Shown in pieces: positions 55,793-64,000 of a stretch of DNA of 64,000 nt. The stretch's first letter is position 1; every line of letters starts with the position of its first letter. The DNA is from Apostichopus japonicus (lineage: Eukaryota > Echinodermata > Holothuroidea > Aspidochirotida > Stichopodidae). Position numbers and translations under genes: made by a program. The stretch spans positions 7,726,501-7,790,500 of the forward strand of contig NC_092580.1 of assembly GCF_037975245.1 (NCBI RefSeq), given 5' to 3'. The notes beneath the pieces are model-generated. The model was not told the DNA's origin. It searched no databases and was given only the letters and a program-made list of their open reading frames with translations.

Positions 55793-58700
55793 ACGTTATG
55801 TATAGTGTTGCGCCGATATTACCAATATCGGTTTTGGCCGATATCCGATATTATCATCCCAATATCGGTCCGATACCGATACCGATATTTTTTAACAGAC
55901 AAAATAAAGGCAAAATCGTACTTTTAGTCATGCATACATTCACAAATAAATCTTCAAGTAAACAACAAAATATGGTGTTTTGTTTTCCTTTTGTCCTAAG
56001 TTGAAAAGAATGACTTTTTTCCTGATTTTGAAAAAGAGAATTATAATTGAAATCCAACCAGAATCTTTTTCACTGCAGCGCTGCACGCGATAATAAAATG
56101 GACGCAGTAAATGTGAGCCTTAACATCGTAAAGACTTACAAGTAGCTATAGTGTTAACGTATGCTTGCAAAATTGCATCTTAATTAGGTTACGAACTGTC
56201 GATCACAATGTAAAAATGATAATTTATTGAGTTTATACTCAATGTACAACTTATTCACTTGACCGTATAGAGAAGAAAAAAACTGAAAATCAGTAGAGAA
56301 ATGACCAATTGTGTACGGAAAGTAAGGTGGTACACCTTTCAAATATTACGAAAGATCGAACAAAACACTTTCGAAAAATTCACGCAAAACTGGCATATCG
56401 TACTAAATGCAACTAATGTCATGTAAACAAGGCTCTAGTGCATCCATTTATGAATATACCGTAAGACCACATCTGTTTTTAAGCGGGGGAAAAAAGAAAG
56501 TATTTTCTAGAATTTCCAAAAATACGGAAAAAATAATATCCTACCATAGTTAATTGTATAGCAAATAGCCTAACCACCTCGGCGGTTACGGATCTCACGT
56601 AACTGAAAAGTTCCCTGGCAACTTGCCAAAAAATGTTAACAAACAGGTGTTACACAGGGGATGAGCTTACAGTGTGTTTGGGAAGGTACCTGGGAAAATT
56701 CGCAGCACATGAACGGCGGTAGTTGGGTATAGGGTTAAACACCGCAGTTGCAAAAATGTACGCATTGTACACGCTATTCATTGTTAGGCAGTCTAGAGAC
56801 AGGGCTTTGCTGAACGTTGTTTGTTTCATAATATCGGAAGTTTTGTAAGTTGCACTTTTTAAAGATTGAAAGACAGATTAAATCTCTTTTCATTTTATAA
56901 CATAATATAGCTACTCTAACTTGTCATTTTAAAATTTTCATCTGTTTCGTGACAATTTAAATAAGAAAATTATTTTGCATACTCAACTGCGATTTTTTTT
57001 TTATCGCCAGACACGCAAAAAAAGCCAATTTTTCGGGGCTTTATCCCCCAGGATCCCCACAAGGGGTTCTACCCCATGACCCCACCAAGGCCCTAAGGCT
57101 GGCCCCTGGACACTACGCTTTTATGCTCGCGTGCTCGGCGTGTTCGCTGGGCGAACACCGGCGGGAAATCGGCAGTGTGTTCGCGGAAAATTAAAAGTGC
57201 AGTTATGCATCATGTTCAAGGTTTTCACGGAGGCCTTTGAGAAAATGAATGGTTAGTACAGTACAGTGTATACATGCTGCACTAATGCTATGTGTAGGCC
57301 AAGGTTCACGAAGGTCATTGGTTATATTCGCGCGCCGTAGACGTGTTTTAGAGGTTACGGAGGGTCAGGTTTCCATGGATATTAATCGAAAATGAATAAG
57401 AGTTTAACTGACGCTAAAGAAATGGATCGTCTTGGGCAGATTAACAAATCATTGCAAGTATAAATAAGTAGCTCTGCTGTGAAAAAAAAAGTTCAATATC
57501 GGCTTGCTGTTATCGGCAATTAGGCAAAATTTTACCGATACCGATATGCTGCCGATATTGCAAATATCGGCCGATACCGATATTGAAAACGATTATCGGC
57601 GCAACACTAGTTATGTATGTATATATAAATATATATATATATATATAATGTTTCAAAGCAAAGTAACACAAACAATAACTACACTGACCCAGTAGTTGCC
57701 TTCTTGGTGTGTTGTACAGGCTTGCAGAAATTTCATATTGAGAGGTTATTTGCTTAGCTATAAGGAAATCATTAAAGTTCATGTCATATCCATACATGGT
57801 AACGTGCTTGGTGCACTGAATGTTTGCTTGCATTACTCAGTTGTGAGCAGTCCTATACTAACCTTTCTATACTTTTATGTGGAGAAACAAAAGGGTTATC
57901 ATTATGTCTCCGCGTGCAAAAGTTTGAATGAAGTTAAAGGTATTGGCGAGTAGGGTCGGGGGGGGGGGGGGAGTTGGAATAGAAGACAGAGGAAATTCAA
58001 TACGGAGCAGACAAGATAGTATGAATTATGAATATAATATAAAAGTTATTAAGTTAAAGTATTCCAATGCATGCTAGAAATGTTATGTGTTCATGTGTAT
58101 TAACCTTTGGACTTCCCAACTGTCTATTTAACTTGTCTATTTCTGGGTGACGAAAATCCTACTAAATGGTATCGAAATATCAGGCGTTCTAATATCATAC
58201 ATTAACCTTCACATGCGTTATATTAATTAATAAAACAGTATTTGACTTTATCCAATTGTTTTTATATCTCTCTCGTTCTATATGAAATTCGTATTTACAA
58301 TACCGCTGCAATCTACTTTAGTGAAGTCATTCGGTGTATCAGCCCTAATTGAACGTGTTAAGTTAAAACACTTTCATGCCAAATTTACTAAGGCATATAC
58401 ACCTTCCACTCTTCCTAAATAGCCCCGGTCGGAAATTCTTTATCGTTGTTAAGCGATTAGGCTAAATAGAGTTAATGACATCTCGAGGATCAATTCATAA
58501 TCGTTAATTGATAGACAATGGCCGCTAATCTGATGAGGATTGGTTCTCCAGTGCTCATTTCACGATTCCAGCTGTTCATATTTGTGAGAGTGACGTCATA
58601 CACCACGTGACGAGTGGGAGGATTTCTTTTAGAATATAAATTTACTGGATCGGCATGACGTAAACATCGCAACTTGATGAAAGTATCCGATTTCAGGGGC

Positions 58701-60416
58701 TTTTAATAGCTTTTTATAAGATTTCAAAATATACACAAATCGCTATCAATGCAAGGGGTATAGGTGTATTGTTGTTTATACCCTCTGACGAAAAAGCTCA
58801 CTGCTTCCGGCGCAGCCGATAGTTAATATACATTTAGGCCTATGCCGGTATAACTAAATGAAGTATTGGACATTATTTGAATAAAAAACTTTATTTATAT
58901 CATGGTTACACTATTTACTCAACGGTTCTGGGCAAAACTGGAAATTTATTGGGGTGCGTCGGGGCCTTGACTTAAACCAGATGTCCGTTAAAATGGATTT
59001 TACGTTATCTGCAATGATTTGTTTTTCAATCAACTAACTGTAGCAGCAGTGCCCTGGATGTTAGAAAGTCTTTTTCTCGAGGTCGAAAGATACAAAACAG
59101 GTGATAATTAAGTTACCTTATGACTGGATGGCAATACCATCGTCCGTACAAAAGTTTACCTACATTTTAAAATATGAATAATTATAGGTACCTCTGCTCT
59201 ATATATTGATATAAGTTTATTGGCTACGTTTATATTGGTGCTATGTTGTTAAAATATTACGGATACTTTAGGGATCCACACTCTGTAACAATACCTATGC
59301 AAATAAAAGCAACCCAAAATAATTTACATATTTGAGTGCATGATTTTGCTCATGTTTACGCGTAAAACAGCACCACTTCCTCGCCGTTTGAAAGTTGTTA
59401 TTTTGACTTACCTCTGGTGTTTCAGTTGACTCCATGATTGATTCATAGAACCCAGAACCCTGAAAGAAAAATAAGATACAGTCTCGTATAACAATTGAAC
59501 CAAAATAAGTTAAAGAAAACAAAATGATATCTGAGTTAAAACAATTAACATAGGGTTGTCTATTAACAGGACATGATGTAATCAAACACATCACTCTTGT
59601 TGGGGGTGAAGCTAGGGAGGGGTATAGGGGAGGGGTAGGGGAGGGGTATAGGGGAGGGGAAAGACTTCAAGAGCAACATCGGGCCCAGGGTTAAATTATA
59701 TCGTAGGCCCTACCTTTTGCACTCTTCATATATCCTATGGTTTTCCCAACCCCTCCAAATTTTCCGGGCCCCCAAATTGACTTCAGGTCCTAGAAATGTA
59801 CCCCCACCCCCCTCACTCTTTCTCTGTCGTCATGGCACGAGGGAGATGGTGTGGTGGAGTTGGTGTCATTTAATCTGATCATAAAAAGAAATTTTGTTGG
59901 ATGAAAAAGATAAATGACGCAACACCAGCATTGTGCATGTTTATCATCAGGTTGTTTAGATCATAAAACGTTTTTTTTTGTTCAACCGGAAACAACAACA
60001 CAGAGTACTTCAATTCATAGAATTGATAATTAAATAATGTAGTCCTTATCTGAAAACAAGTATCGAAGAGATATCCATTAGAAGAACATTAATTAAGAGG
60101 AAATGTATAGCTTATATGCTGATATGTCTTAAGATCTTGATTTCATAATAGGTGGATGGATATTAAATTGAGCTCAGACAATGAGAAAACCATTATAATG
60201 TACTAATGGTTATTTTGCAGGTTTATTTTTAGGCTTCATTCCAGTGTAACGTATATGAAGAATTAACTACTTAATACTTATCAACTGGTGCGGAACTATA
60301 TAAGCGGTAGAAATGATAATAATAACATAACTAATTTAATATCTTTTAATCTCATACCTCAAAGGGATCCTCCTCCCAAACGAGGGATGAATACGACGAC
60401 GACGAAAGTCCATCTT
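40568..60416 (-). CDS. ITIH-B: inter-alpha-trypsin inhibitor heavy chain-like gene, 5' incomplete
   Basis: Second ITIH gene, same strand and plan as ITIH-A. Exons: 60416-60358, 59459-59412, 54868-54702, 54231-54124, 52175-52043, 48672-48421, 45903-45618, 45311-44785, 44052-43785, 42891-42802, 42460-42347, 42001-41660, 40773-40568. Every junction is GT-AG and phases match. The visible coding length is 2600 bases, needing one more base from an upstream phase-1 exon, so about 866 residues. It contains VIT, VWA with DISGSM and TDG, DPHF and the ITIH C-terminal signature. No signal-peptide exon was found between 60417 and 64000, so the 5' end is outside or unrecognised. Two small-exon lengths (48 and 114) and the first VWA exon (286) equal those of ITIH-A, yet most exons are strongly diverged, which points to an old tandem duplication. 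Confidence 0.88.
41660..42001 (-). CDS. ITIH-B C-terminal region, main part
   Basis: 114 codons, phases 1 to 1. Contains LFGRLGITLGSSRLLFSPDR, ITIDQFNLVIHDRQNVTVTH and HPSYFDLFLEDNDGF then SSGASGIIG. Matches ITIH-A exon 14 in order of motifs. Donor GTGAGC. Confidence 0.9.
42347..42460 (-). CDS. ITIH-B DPHF exon
   Basis: VFGDPHFVIDIPLSNLTICF and onwards, 114 bp, phases 1 to 1, as in ITIH-A. The D-P cleavage and ester site is intact, so this product too could be attached to glycosaminoglycan. Confidence 0.92.
42585..42638. repeat. (TA)n microsatellite
   Basis: Pure TA in the ITIH-B intron before the DPHF exon. Confidence 0.95.
42802..42891 (-). CDS. ITIH-B 90-bp cassette exon
   Basis: Phase 1 to 1; encodes VSTLPPNMHRILKWTPIYQP then FALQNGSVSRG. 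Acceptor ...attccttag, donor GTATGG. It occupies the place of the two small ITIH-A exons (57 and 39 bp). It could be skipped in frame. Confidence 0.7.
42978..43050 (-). other. tRNA-derived SINE head
   Basis: The minus strand has tagttggttagagtg (A box), an anticodon-like stem ccgc/gcgg and gggttcgaaccc (B box). The flanks do not form a good acceptor stem. Confidence 0.55.
43785..44052 (-). CDS. ITIH-B helical exon
   Basis: LDMKRTKRNIDDNGVLERLW, then AFTKIKDL and LSHKYGFLTPVTTLSLPL. It corresponds to ITIH-A exon 10. The acceptor was set at ...tttttag before TTAGAT; the one four bases later would give a stop in frame. Phases 0 to 1. Confidence 0.88.
44170..44755. repeat. Minisatellite (agttcacattgcaatcta)
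   Basis: More than ten degenerate units of about 35-50 bases, each with gttcacat and caatct, in the ITIH-B intron after the second VWA exon. Confidence 0.8.
44785..45311 (-). CDS. ITIH-B VWA domain, second half
   Basis: GSNIKEALIVAAKSF, then IVFLTDGVPSVGS and AIFCIGIGNDVDESLLRNLA. The MIDAS site is complete except that Ser replaces Thr in the G-[ST]-N loop, which is an allowed change. After the VWA: FLAYMDGQELLVAGM. Phases 1 to 0. Confidence 0.94.
45618..45903 (-). CDS. ITIH-B VWA domain, first half
   Basis: TENSYFAYYFSPGGLLPIPK, then HTIFIIDISGSMAGTKLMQ with an intact D-x-S-x-S, and PIDDKFNIVTFANNA. 286 bp, phases 0 to 1, donor GTATGA. Confidence 0.94.
47320..48240. repeat. Higher-order minisatellite of about 107 bp
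   Basis: Built from gtgtagt/gatgtagt sub-units. The marker atag[tc]ttgatgtag recurs at about 47447, 47556, 47663, 47772, 47874, 47980 and 48088, a spacing of 102-109 bases. Confidence 0.85.
48421..48672 (-). CDS. ITIH-B connector exon
   Basis: 84 codons: LLEVQVDVTEPQGLRSVEA and later GIMELRYTVSKWSSDVLQ. The EPQG motif and position match ITIH-A exon 7. It carries an acid run SSEDEHDDDDY coded by an ATC/GAT-like repeat. Its acceptor lies about 40 bases downstream (in transcription) of a 10-bp tandem array. Confidence 0.88.
48711..49139. repeat. 10-bp perfect tandem array, about 42 units
   Basis: Unit aaggctggga. About 37 units are identical, with variants at the right end. On the transcribed strand the unit is tcccagcctt. 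The array ends about 40 bases before the ITIH-B connector exon acceptor. Confidence 0.97.
49140..52042. other. ITIH-B intron stretch, nothing recognised
   Basis: No exon or transposon recognised. A few tcggtggtcc-type repeats near 50140-50180 and a poly-G tract at 49968. Confidence 0.5.
52043..52175 (-). CDS. ITIH-B VIT exon, end
   Basis: CEDMFLIETSISAGSQVAFS then LTHMEVIERFKGSYKYSVDL. This matches the closing VIT strands (I-S-A-G-S-x-V-x-F-x-L). In phase 2, out phase 0 at GTAAGT. Confidence 0.88.
52780..53877. mobile_element. hAT-like element, 1.1 kb
   Basis: Ends cag..ggcggaac in inverted orientation with a perfect 8-bp duplication tatggcat (52772-52779, 53878-53885). A second left-end-like sequence (cagtggcggagc) occurs at about 53102, so it is composite. 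It is related to the inside of the element at 25105-26608 in reverse orientation. In the intron between the ITIH-B VIT exons. Confidence 0.83.
54124..54231 (-). CDS. ITIH-B VIT exon, middle (highly diverged)
   Basis: Reads SVDGVTFHSEITDLTAEDHV then TRCHDNPSDRRDRFKK. The leading VDGVTF fits VIT, but the K-V-K-E-K signature is missing. It has phases 2 to 2, acceptor ...ttcaaag and donor GTAAGA, and is one codon shorter than the ITIH-A exon. Real by position and phase; function of this segment may have changed. Confidence 0.7.
54702..54868 (-). CDS. ITIH-B VIT exon, first part
   Basis: Begins VHEVKYNSVLISTTISSRLA and ends MDSLVTSFDM across the intron. In phase 0, out phase 2 at GTAAGT, exactly as in ITIH-A exon 4. 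Similarity to ITIH-A is low but the pattern is clear. Confidence 0.88.
55704..55788. repeat. (TA)n microsatellite
   Basis: TA runs broken by tgaaaacg[ta]atgta, which recurs at 55721 and 55789. Confidence 0.92.
55803..57609. mobile_element. hAT-like element, 1.8 kb
   Basis: Perfect inverted ends tagtgttgcgccgata and a perfect 8-bp duplication gttatgta (55795-55802, 57610-57617). Both ends also carry repeated cgatatcgg-type palindromes. No transposase ORF recognised, so it is likely non-autonomous. Confidence 0.88.
57689..57757 (-). pseudogene. Relic of a VIT-type exon
   Basis: The minus strand reads AKQITSQYEISASLYNTPRR after gatttccttatag, which resembles both the acceptor region and the start of the ITIH-B VIT exon at 54868. 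It would need phase 1, which the upstream linker exon does not offer, and the frame beyond is not VIT-like. Probably a decayed exon copy; chance similarity is possible. Confidence 0.35.
59412..59459 (-). CDS. ITIH-B linker exon (GSGFYESI exon)
   Basis: Encodes [16 protein letters not shown], phase 0 to 0, donor GTAAGT. It differs from its ITIH-A partner at 6 of 48 bases, five of them within seven bases. The neighbouring intron differs much less. Confidence 0.75.
59605..59660 (+). repeat. G-rich repeat (ggggtataggggagggg)
   Basis: At least eight runs of four G in about 55 bases. It could form G-quadruplexes on the plus strand. Confidence 0.7.
60358..60416 (-). CDS. ITIH-B, most 5' exon seen: acidic linker (tentative)
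   Basis: 59 bp, in phase 1, out phase 0. It reads DGLSSSSYSSLVWEEDPFE, running into the next exon in frame. Acceptor ...gtccttgcag, donor GTATGA. The Ser run is coded by a TCG microsatellite. It holds the position of ITIH-A exon 2 but is acidic rather than basic. The support is splice sites and phase only. Confidence 0.5.
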
Positions 60417-63400
60417 CTGCAAGGACACACCAAACGGCGGCACCAACGTGTAGGATCATACGGTATACGAATGAGAGATCCATTTGATCACTTGATACTA
60501 ACAAACGAAGATCGCACGAATAAGTCCATATTTATATACTGCAGCTGCCCGGTCTGTCAGAACCAAGTATGGAAGCCGATAAGTTCCATACCTTTGATAA
60601 CATTTGGAAAGGTTTGTGTGTAAAAGGGGTTACAAGATTGAAGGAAATGTAGCTTAAGAAACCAAAGTGACTTAAACGTTCTGGAAAGAAGAGAGGTCAA
60701 TTCTACGTCCCAAATTAATCCCCTCCCATCGTGGCTCCCCCTTCCCCTCCCACAAAGAAAAGTTCTGATTGCGTCACTGAATTGAAAAGAAACAAGAAGA
60801 ATCGTGGTTTGAAATGTTGTCGCTAACTATAATAGAAATAGGATGGACCGGGATACCTAAATACATACTACAATTGATTTTTATGGGTTTCTCTGGATTC
60901 CATCAGCTCAAATGCATCAGTGAAGGTAAATGTCTTCTTATATTTTCATCCGAAAGAAGAAAAAAAGGAAGAATAATTAAATCATTGTAAGTTTTAAAAA
61001 GTATCACAATCAAGTGTTGTGACTGAAAAAGCAAGATATTATACCAATGCATATGATGTTCAGTTACCAGTATGTGTTTTATTTGTCATTTGACTGGACT
61101 ATTTAACGTATATTCTATCAGTTTTATGAAGTTTTTCCCAGGATTTCATCAGGAAGTAATAAAAAGGCCTTTTCACAGCCAGACTACTTTCATAGGGCAG
61201 CCGGTGGAACGCGTACAATTTCCGAAGTCCGGTCATTTCTTGTTTTGTGTTACACTATAAATTGTCACGCTTGGTTGCAATTTTTGTATTGCTTTTGGTA
61301 CCTGAAGATAATTTTGACTTGTTAATTGAAAGGAAATGACTGCGATTTTAGAAATAATCAGAAAAAAACATTTGGGATAAATATATATATATATAACCTT
61401 AGATAGATTAACAAGGGAAACACGTTAACATTAACAGTTGCTATTCTAGTTATAATTTTGGCTATTTTCTTGTTATTTTTATACACAGTGAATGTACAAG
61501 TTTCCACAGTTATGTTCAAGCAGGGTTAAGTCATAATAAAATGGGTTAACGTTCGTCATTTTTCTGAAGCTGACAAGCTAAATGAAGTTTTATCAATGAG
61601 TTTAATTCGTAAACGTGTTAAGCCAGAATAAAACTTCTCGAAGCAGGTGGAAAGGTGAGCGGACGGTATACGGGATGGGGTGATGGAGGGGTGTGTGGGT
61701 AATGGAGGGGTATGTGGGGTGATTAAGGGGTGTGTGGGGTGATGGAGGAGTGTGGTGTGATGGAAGGTGTGGTGTGATGTAGGGGTGTGAGGTGATGGAC
61801 AGGTGTGGGATGATGGAGGGGTGTGTGGGGTAATGGAGGGGTGTATGGGTGATAGATGGGTGTGTGGGTTGATTGAGGGGTGTGTGATGTAGGGGTGTGA
61901 GGTGATGGACGGTTGTGGTATGATGGAGGGGTGTGTGGGGTAATGGAGGGGTGCGTCGGGTGATGGAGGGGTGTGGGATAAGGATAAACAGTGATCGGGT
62001 GTGTCACTATAAGGATCTACAAAGGTTCCATATGAGAAGAGAACATTCACATCTTGCAAAGTGTTTGTCTTATGAATCCTTTCAAAATTTTGTTTCCATC
62101 GCAAGGATGGTTTAGGGACGAAAATACAATCAAATCGTTCGTAATTTGTGATGAATCTAGCAATAACAAACGGTCACAGGCTCCTCATTACGGCGGGGTC
62201 CCACTTACATTAGTTACAAAGAAAGATGTGAAATATCAATTCAAATGTTAATGCCTATTACACCCGACCTATGAACGGATGATGGGGAGGGGGGGGGGGG
62301 TGCTGGGCCGGAGAGGAACACTTTATATCCCACAAGGCGTCAAAAACTTGTCCATATCTGCTGTAGTTATGAGATTGCGCATAAAATTAGCTTTGAATTA
62401 CAATATTACGTTTATGTACATTATACTTGAAAAAGCATCCTCTCGCTACGCGCTTAACGCATTGTTTGTATGTATGTAGTCATCGGCTTCACGCGTAGGA
62501 TGTATCGTTTGAATAGTAATTAACGCATACTGCTATAGGGTATATACATGCCACAAAACTATAAGTTGATGCTTTCGTATATATAAGTCATACAAAATTA
62601 CAGTGTGATACAGAATAGTTTGCTCAAGACACTGGCTGGCAAAAACCAAACTCGGCGAAAAGACAAAACTAATATCCGCCTAAGTTTACCGTTGTCGGTT
62701 TTGTCATAACACGAACGGTTCCTCGCAAGAGTCACGTAGCCTTTTAAAGTTTATATATTCGAGTTTATAATAAGAAATATTTAAAGAAAACAATCAAATT
62801 GAATGAGTAATACATAACAATTGGACAATTTTCCAGGCCTGTACCCGGGCCGGGGAAACGGGTGGGAGAGGGAGGGGGGGTGGATTGAAGCGTGCGCACG
62901 GTGAAAACTACTGTCCTTCATGGATCTTGGCCACCATTATGGATACACTAAGTTTGCACTCTACAGGACATGGATTTTTGCCCCTTCTCATAAATTTTGA
63001 TGCCCCTTTTGTAAGCTGTTGGTGCCCTCTATTTAAGCTCTTGGTGCCCGTCTAATTCCTGGCTACGGGTTTGCACGTGATAGGACTATCTTCATTAAAT
63101 TTCGTCATACCTATATAAATTAATCAAGAATGAACCAAAACTTGACCCGATTATGTTCATGTATTCTCAACCTCATAAAATGATTTGATTTGATGAAAGT
63201 CCTTTGCAGACAAACCACAAAAAAAGTGTTTGCAGCCTACAGTATAGGTCAAATGCATCATGTAGCTAATTTTCATGTGATTAATATATCTCGTTTCCAT
63301 TAATAATGTCAGTAACAAGAAAAGACGACCATAATGATTTCCTATCTGGCAACACAAACGTTACAGCGATTCAAATATGTTTCTCAATTAGACATTGCCT

Positions 63401-64000
63401 ACTTCTAAATGAAATTTCCTTGTACTAAACTCCGACAAGTTATATTATTGGAACCAGCCATAGGAACTTAATGTAATCGTTTTTCATTGACTGAAACAAT
63501 TTTTCTTTTGTAATATTATATTTGCAGCAAAGAATGGTTTTCTTGAAGGCTTTTACAGTATATATAATTATATTTTCCTTAGCAAAATAATGAATTTGTA
63601 ATCATTTTGGTCCGGTTAACGGCCCTTCGGTAAGAGGGCAAGGTTTGAAACCCACTAAAAACAAAGGATTACCCACATATCAAGCCTTTAATCGCAATAG
63701 CTACACAAACTTAAACTACTAGATTAACTAAGGGCAACTGACCTTATACACTGCAGAATGAAATATGTAAAAGGTTTGATTGAGAATTCCTGCAGGGGGA
63801 TACCAACAGTATAGTTAACCTGTACGTGATATCGATAAAGTGATCAGAATATTTTATTAATACTAGAAAATTGATCACGATATCCCGGGTTATTGATCAA
63901 CCATTAATTTAATAATTCAAGACGGTTAATTACAACATATTGTTTTTAACTGAGCACTGACATGGCAGTCACCAACACGTTTTCGTCAAAGCGTTACCAG
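60417..64000. other. Region upstream of the visible ITIH-B exons
   Basis: I searched for a minus-strand signal-peptide exon ending in phase 1 and found none that convinces. It contains the GTGTGG minisatellite and simple repeats. The first exon of ITIH-B may be beyond 64000. Confidence 0.5.
61650..61975. repeat. Minisatellite (gtgtgtggggtgatggaggg)
   Basis: Units of about 15-21 bases with a longer repeat of about 112 bases (compare 61776 and 61888). Confidence 0.8.

Larger units (their letters stand above)
54869..59411. other. ITIH-B intron between linker and VIT exons
   Basis: It holds TA arrays, the hAT-like element at 55803, an exon-like relic at 57689 and a 60-base segment shared with ITIH-A at 58531. 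No working exon recognised. Confidence 0.55.

Noticed and set aside
61556-62104. 182-residue ORF with SPHTPPS repeats that ends in FSLSASEK, which resembles the QFRLSAS motif
   Set aside because: It is minisatellite translation followed by a stop, with no usable donor after the motif. The likeness is probably chance.

Overview
This is invertebrate nuclear DNA. It is AT-rich and consists mostly of introns, microsatellites, minisatellites and short DNA transposons. It carries a head-to-tail cluster of inter-alpha-trypsin inhibitor heavy chain (ITIH) genes, all on the minus strand. No long intact ORF exists; the coding signal is a chain of short exons with GT-AG borders and matching phases. The repeat style, gene family and gene size suggest a marine invertebrate deuterostome, possibly an echinoderm such as a sea cucumber. 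The species is an inference and is not shown by the sequence.

Layout from right to left, which is the direction of transcription. (1) 64000-60417: no confident exon; the first exon (signal peptide) of gene ITIH-B is probably outside the window or unrecognised. (2) 60416-40568: ITIH-B, thirteen exons, 5' incomplete, about 866 residues visible. (3) 40567-36753: spacer. (4) 36752-9731: ITIH-A, fifteen exons, apparently complete, 2814 coding bases and 937 residues from signal peptide to stop. (5) 9702-2384: spacer. (6) 2383-167: first two exons of a third gene, ITIH-C, which continues off the left edge.

ITIH-A and ITIH-B share one plan: N-terminal region, short linker exons, a three-exon VIT domain, a connecting exon, a two-exon von Willebrand A domain with an intact MIDAS, a helical exon, short phase-1 cassette exons, a DPHF exon and a two-exon ITIH C-terminal region. 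The DPHF motif is where vertebrate heavy chains are cleaved and esterified to chondroitin sulfate or hyaluronan, so both products could be covalent modifiers of extracellular glycans. No bikunin (AMBP) or TSG-6-like gene is seen.

The introns hold five elements with terminal inverted repeats and perfect 8-bp target duplications (hAT-like, non-autonomous), two long fold-back elements, tRNA-derived SINE heads and many tandem arrays. The least expected signals are: (a) a small exon whose flanking intron is more similar between ITIH-A and ITIH-B than the exon itself, although the other exons are highly diverged; (b) a 10-bp array of about 42 units, each an acceptor-like pyrimidine-CAG, just upstream of an ITIH-B exon; (c) a seven-residue motif that occurs in two separate ITIH-A exons and differs only at synonymous positions. 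I did not find a wholly new system. The exon models come from reading splice sites and phases by eye, without transcript support.
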